A stretch of 64,000 nt of DNA from Clostridiales bacterium (GTDB lineage Bacteria > Bacillota > Clostridia > Christensenellales > UBA1242): NCBI GenBank assembly GCA_003524095.1, contig DOEE01000003.1, forward strand, positions 124,001 through 188,000. The letters run 5' to 3'. Under the pieces are notes generated by a model that saw only the letters and a list, made by a program, of their open reading frames with translations, did no database searches and was not told where the DNA came from. Both the position numbers and the translations under genes were made by a program. Shown one piece after another: positions 61,179-64,000 of the stretch (position 1 is the first letter of the stretch; each line of letters begins with the position of its first letter).

Positions 61179-61261
61179 ACGGAGAGATTCGAACTCTCGT
61201 GCAGGTTACCCAGCAAACGCATTTCGAGTGCGTCCCGGTACGACCACTTCGGTACGTCTCC
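61171..61261 (-). tRNA. tRNA-Ser (CGA), CCA encoded
   Basis: 91 bases on the minus strand. The acceptor stem GGAGACG pairs with CGTCTCC, then G and CCA. The anticodon loop CTCGAAA (anticodon at 61224-61226) sits on an ACGCA/TGCGT stem, a long variable arm follows as expected for serine, and the T arm has GTTCGAATC. Reads UCG codons. Confidence 0.97.
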
Positions 61262-61272
61262 AAAACACACAT

Positions 61273-61301
61273 AGTTTAACACGAAACTTTCTGATTGTAA
61301 A
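61273..61301 (-). promoter_or_regulatory. SigA promoter of tRNA-Ser
   Basis: Minus-strand TTTACA, 17-base spacer, TAAACT, 12 bases before the tRNA 5' end. Confidence 0.75.
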
Positions 61302-61453
61302 GTTTATTTGTTAAAAATACTTGTAATTATTGAGTGGTGTTTTACTATTTTCCAAAATTTGTAAAAAACTTATGACTTTTAACAGTTTTATGGTTAATCA
61401 AAAGCGAATTTTTAAAAATGAATAAAAAGCATATTTTTGCTTAAAAATATACT

Positions 61454-62005
61454 ATGTCAAAAATTATTCTTTTTATATCCGCATTTGTGCCGATGTATAT
61501 TTTGTTTTTAATTAATTTAATAGTCGAAATTCTTAATAAAAATTTAACTTTTAATGTTACGAATACTTGTGTAATGGTGGCACTACTAATACTAACAATG
61601 GTTGGAACAATTGGGCTTATGATAATCTTAAAGTTTAATCAAAAAGAGTACAAGACCATAAAAGTTTTGTCTAAAACCAATATAACTGACCAACATTTTT
61701 TAAATTACTTTTCGTTATTTGTTTTGCTTGCACTTGCGTTTGATTTGTCAAAACTTTGTTTTGTTAGTGTTTTTGTTGTAATTCTAATTTTTATTGGAAT
61801 TGTTTATATCAAAAACAATATTTTCTATGTAAATCCTTTGCTTAATATTTTGGGATATAGTTTTTATGATATTGAGTATGTCGATGATAGTGGAAAAACT
61901 CAAGATTTAAGGATATTTTTCAAGGGTACACTGGATATTTCCAAACAAGAATATGAGTTGTGTGTATCTAATAGAAATTTGAATTTTTTAAAGAAAAAAG
62001 ATTGA
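61454..62005 (+). CDS. Four-helix membrane protein, unknown
   Basis: 183 residues with hydrophobic segments at about 3-26, 38-62, 88-106 and 107-126, then a cytoplasmic tail containing NPLLNILGYSFYDIEY. Size and topology recall the KwaA component of the Kiwa defence system, but this is memory-based and there is no KwaB (DUF4868) neighbour. No ribosome site lies before the ATG. It lies next to the possible tRNA-Ser island and is probably accessory. Confidence 0.6.
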   Translation: MSKIILFISAFVPMYILFLINLIVEILNKNLTFNVTNTCVMVALLILTMVGTIGLMIILKFNQKEYKTIKVLSKTNITDQHFLNYFSLFVLLALAFDLSKLCFVSVFVVILIFIGIVYIKNNIFYVNPLLNILGYSFYDIEYVDDSGKTQDLRIFFKGTLDISKQEYELCVSNRNLNFLKKKD

Positions 62006-62517
62006 ATACTCAAAAAGTTACTGATATTGATACTAGTGTTAATTTTAAAGGTCGCACAAAACTTACAAGCGTAGTTATTCCAAACAGTGTTACATGGATT
62101 GGAACTTCTGCTTTCAATGGTTGCACTGGACTAACTAGTGTAATTATGCAAGATGGCGAAAAAGATGTAACATATTTGGGCAACAATGCATTTGACGGAT
62201 GTACTAATCTTACAAATATAAGACTCTCGAGTACTTTGACAAGTATGAGTAGCCAAGTATTTAATAATTGTAAGAGCCTTACTAGTATATACATTCCTGC
62301 ATCTGTAACCGACATTCGTGCAAATGATGATTACCCATTCTTCAATGGCTGTTCAAAAGCTTTAAAAATTTATTGTGGAGCTGAATCTAAACCTGACGGT
62401 TGGGGTAAACGCTGGAATTATAATGGGACTTTTGGCACTTCGTCTAAATTAGCAGATGTCACCTGGGGTGTTACTAGGGAACAATACGAACAAGCAATTA
62501 GTCAAACACAAGAATAA
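62002..62517 (+). pseudogene. BspA-like leucine-rich-repeat protein fragment
   Basis: 171 residues with about five BspA-type repeats (LTSVVIPNSVTWIGTSAFNG, LTSVIMQD, LTNIRLSS, LTSIYIPASV) and the typical CGAESKPDGWGKRWNY end. Such proteins are normally secreted and much longer. Here there is no signal peptide, no ATG (TTG at best, overlapping the previous stop) and no ribosome site, so it looks like a leftover of a larger gene. It could still be expressed by coupling to the upstream gene. Confidence 0.6.
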
Positions 62518-62624
62518 TTTATTTTAGAATGGTTTGATATTATAATTATTATTTGTTGGCAATTCTTACAAATATCCCTTTGGATTGCTTGTCTATTACT
62601 TCCTAAAATTTTATCTATAAAATA

Positions 62625-62655
62625 AAAAAAGTCATGGAGTATCCATGACTTTTTT
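62625..62655. terminator. Bidirectional terminator
   Basis: Perfect 14-pair stem AAAAAAGTCATGGA with TCCATGACTTTTTT around GTA, between the repeat fragment and deoD. Confidence 0.9.
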
Positions 62656-62755
62656 GCTGTAAAATTTTAATAAATTTATAAGTTTTAATAATTTAAATTA
62701 ATATATAATTAATTTTTTATATGCAAAATTGCTTGAGACTGAGACATAAAAAATA

Positions 62756-63460
62756 TCAATAACTCACTGCAATTTCAAGGCTTAGTTTAATCATGTCTAG
62801 GAATGAATTTTGTCTTTCTTCGCTGGTTGTTTCTTCGTCAGTTATTAGGTTATTTGAAACCGTGCAAATACAAAGTGCATCTTTGTGTAGTCTTTCGGCA
62901 TTTAGATAAAGTGATGCACCTTCCATTTCAACACCGAGTAAGTTTTTTTCCAAAGATAACTTGATTTCATCTTCGTCTGTATAGAACGTGTCGGAGCACA
63001 AGATATCTCCAGTACTATATTTGTATCCTAGTGTGTCCGCTATTGACACTGCACGAGATAAGAGTTCTTTTGAGGAATTTATGTAGTCTGCACCAAAGTT
63101 TATATAAAAATTATTATAGTTTGTTTTTGTAAAGACTCTTTTGCCAAGAATTAAACTTTTGAGCGGAATATCTTTGTTCATAGCGCCAATTGAGCCGACT
63201 CTGATTATTCTGTCTACATCATAAAATTTAAAGAGTTCATAACTATATATTCCCATGGAAGGATTGCCCATTCCACTCGCCATAACGGTTACTAATTTGT
63301 CTTTGTAATAACCTGTGTATCCTTGTACTCCACGAACATTATTTACTAGTTTGTAATCTTTTAAGAATGTTTCGGCAATCATCTTGCTTCTAAGTGGGTC
63401 GCCGGGCATTATAACTGTTTTTGCAATTTCTTCTTTGCTTGCTTGATTATGAGCTGTCAT
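62756..63460 (-). CDS. deoD: Purine-nucleoside phosphorylase, DeoD type
   Basis: 234 residues. It splits purine (deoxy)nucleosides with phosphate. IMPGDPLRSKMIAE, ASGMGNPSMGIYSYEL, RVGSIGAM and GVEMEGASLYLNAE are diagnostic of the hexameric DeoD type. AAAAGGAAAG precedes the ATG. It follows deoB by 12 bases, forming a nucleoside-salvage operon that continues outside the window. Confidence 0.96.
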   Translation of the reverse strand: MTAHNQASKEEIAKTVIMPGDPLRSKMIAETFLKDYKLVNNVRGVQGYTGYYKDKLVTVMASGMGNPSMGIYSYELFKFYDVDRIIRVGSIGAMNKDIPLKSLILGKRVFTKTNYNNFYINFGADYINSSKELLSRAVSIADTLGYKYSTGDILCSDTFYTDEDEIKLSLEKNLLGVEMEGASLYLNAERLHKDALCICTVSNNLITDEETTSEERQNSFLDMIKLSLEIAVSY

Positions 63461-63472
63461 TATACTTTCCTT

Positions 63473-64000
63473 TTATATTAATTTATTAAATAGGCTGTCG
63501 TCATGTTTTTCAATTTTAAAATAGTCTAGTATGGACTTGCTGATTATATTAAACCCGTCAATTGTTCCAAAATTTACATTTTGTTTAAGCTTCTTTCCGT
63601 ATATGAGAAGTGGGGTATACTCACGACTGTGGTCGGTACTTGGGGTCGTAGGGTCGCAACCATGGTCGGCAGTGATAATAAGAATGTCATCATCTGCTAG
63701 ATTTTCCAAAATGGTAGGAATATTGTCATCAATTTCCTTAAGAGCATTTGCATAACCTACATAGTTATTTCTGTGACCATAGAGCATATCTGTATCGTTT
63801 AGATTTGCAAACACGAGACCATTTATGTCTCTACGTTTGGTTGTCTCAATAATCGCTTGAATTCCTGTTTGATTGTTTCTGGTGTGATTACTCTCGGTTA
63901 TGCCTTGAAAGTTAAATACGTCTTCAATTTTTCCAATTCCTACCACATCGTAGCCGTTTTCTTTTAGTTTGTCTAGCATGGTCTTTTGTGGTGGGTTCAA
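63473..64000 (-). CDS. deoB: Phosphopentomutase, C-terminal part (runs off the window)
   Basis: The visible 175 residues hold the alkaline-phosphatase-fold metal motif TADHGCDPTTPSTDHSRE, followed by YTPLLIYGKK, and an upstream LVFANLNDTDMLYGHRN. DeoB converts (deoxy)ribose 1-phosphate from DeoD into the 5-phosphate. The N-terminal half lies beyond the right edge. It precedes deoD in the same operon. Confidence 0.95.
   Translation of the reverse strand: MNPPQKTMLDKLKENGYDVVGIGKIEDVFNFQGITESNHTRNNQTGIQAIIETTKRRDINGLVFANLNDTDMLYGHRNNYVGYANALKEIDDNIPTILENLADDDILIITADHGCDPTTPSTDHSREYTPLLIYGKKLKQNVNFGTIDGFNIISKSILDYFKIEKHDDSLFNKLI

Noticed and set aside
61442..61456. Possible fourth leaderless start (61454 gene)
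   Set aside because: TAAAAA lies six bases before the ATG, but no -35 sequence at a proper distance was found.
1..64000. CRISPR arrays, insertion sequences, alternative genetic code
   Set aside because: No regularly spaced repeats or transposase genes were seen. TGA and TAG both end conserved genes normally, so there is no sign of stop-codon reassignment.

Overview
The window is AT-rich, densely packed chromosomal DNA of a low-GC Gram-positive bacterium. SpoIIE, SpmA, SpmB and RicT, WhiA, Veg, a T-box leader on a glycyl-tRNA synthetase gene, a Bacillus/Clostridium-type LexA box and AAGGAG-type ribosome binding sites point to an endospore-forming Firmicute, most likely an uncultured Clostridia lineage. 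TAA, TGA and TAG all act as stops. Genus cannot be read from the sequence.

Layout. 1-3.2 kb (minus): end-truncated VanW-family protein, a degenerate histidine-phosphatase gene and cca. 3.3-8.2 kb (plus): five small membrane or zinc-ribbon genes, two with SHOCT tails, leading into tilS. 8.3-9.3 kb: two unknown genes. 9.4-11.1 kb (minus): glyQS with a T-box. 11.1-16.7 kb (plus): P-type ATPase behind a leader with a small EPPP-encoding ORF, a uridine-kinase-like enzyme, and SOS-regulated dinB. 16.8-18.3 kb (minus): M1 peptidase lipoprotein. 18.4-28.3 kb (plus): radical SAM protein, ldh, then murB-PHP-whiA-dnaE-pfkA and a Nudix protein. 28.3-29.4 kb (minus): XRE regulator and DUF378 protein. 29.8-32.3 kb (plus): GT8 glycosyltransferase, PlsC-like acyltransferase and CrtO-like protein, probably a glycolipid operon. 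33-38.3 kb (plus): greA, a HelD-like RNA polymerase helicase behind a leader-peptide/terminator arrangement, and spoIIE. 38.3-39.6 kb (minus): zinc-ribbon membrane protein and veg. 39.7-45.8 kb (plus): holB-ricT-methyltransferase-rsmI, a membrane-anchored protein and an ABC exporter. 45.9-47.8 kb (minus): PAP2-DgkA fusion and an RluA enzyme. 47.9-50.2 kb (plus): sufC, a SufB/D gene and an unknown gene. 50.4-55.8 kb: two candidate non-coding RNAs, an unknown gene, and rsmA, tatD, metG (minus). 56-57.1 kb (plus): spmA, spmB behind a SigE-like promoter. 57.5-62.5 kb is accessory: ASCH protein, unknown gene, a two-gene SHOCT/DUF4041 module between a tRNA-Ser gene and a copy of its 3' end, a four-TM protein and a leucine-rich-repeat fragment. 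62.7-64 kb (minus): deoD and the end of deoB.

The most interesting signals are regulatory: a 12-codon Glu-Pro-Pro-Pro ORF ahead of the P-type ATPase (reminiscent of MgtL), a 33-codon ORF overlapping a terminator ahead of helD, three promoters placed so that transcription should begin on the start codon (cca, radical SAM gene, holB), an orphan promoter-to-terminator small RNA near 52.0 kb, a GC-rich foldable element near 50.45 kb, and a possible tRNA-Ser integrated island. All are inferred by reading the sequence; no alignment or folding program was run.
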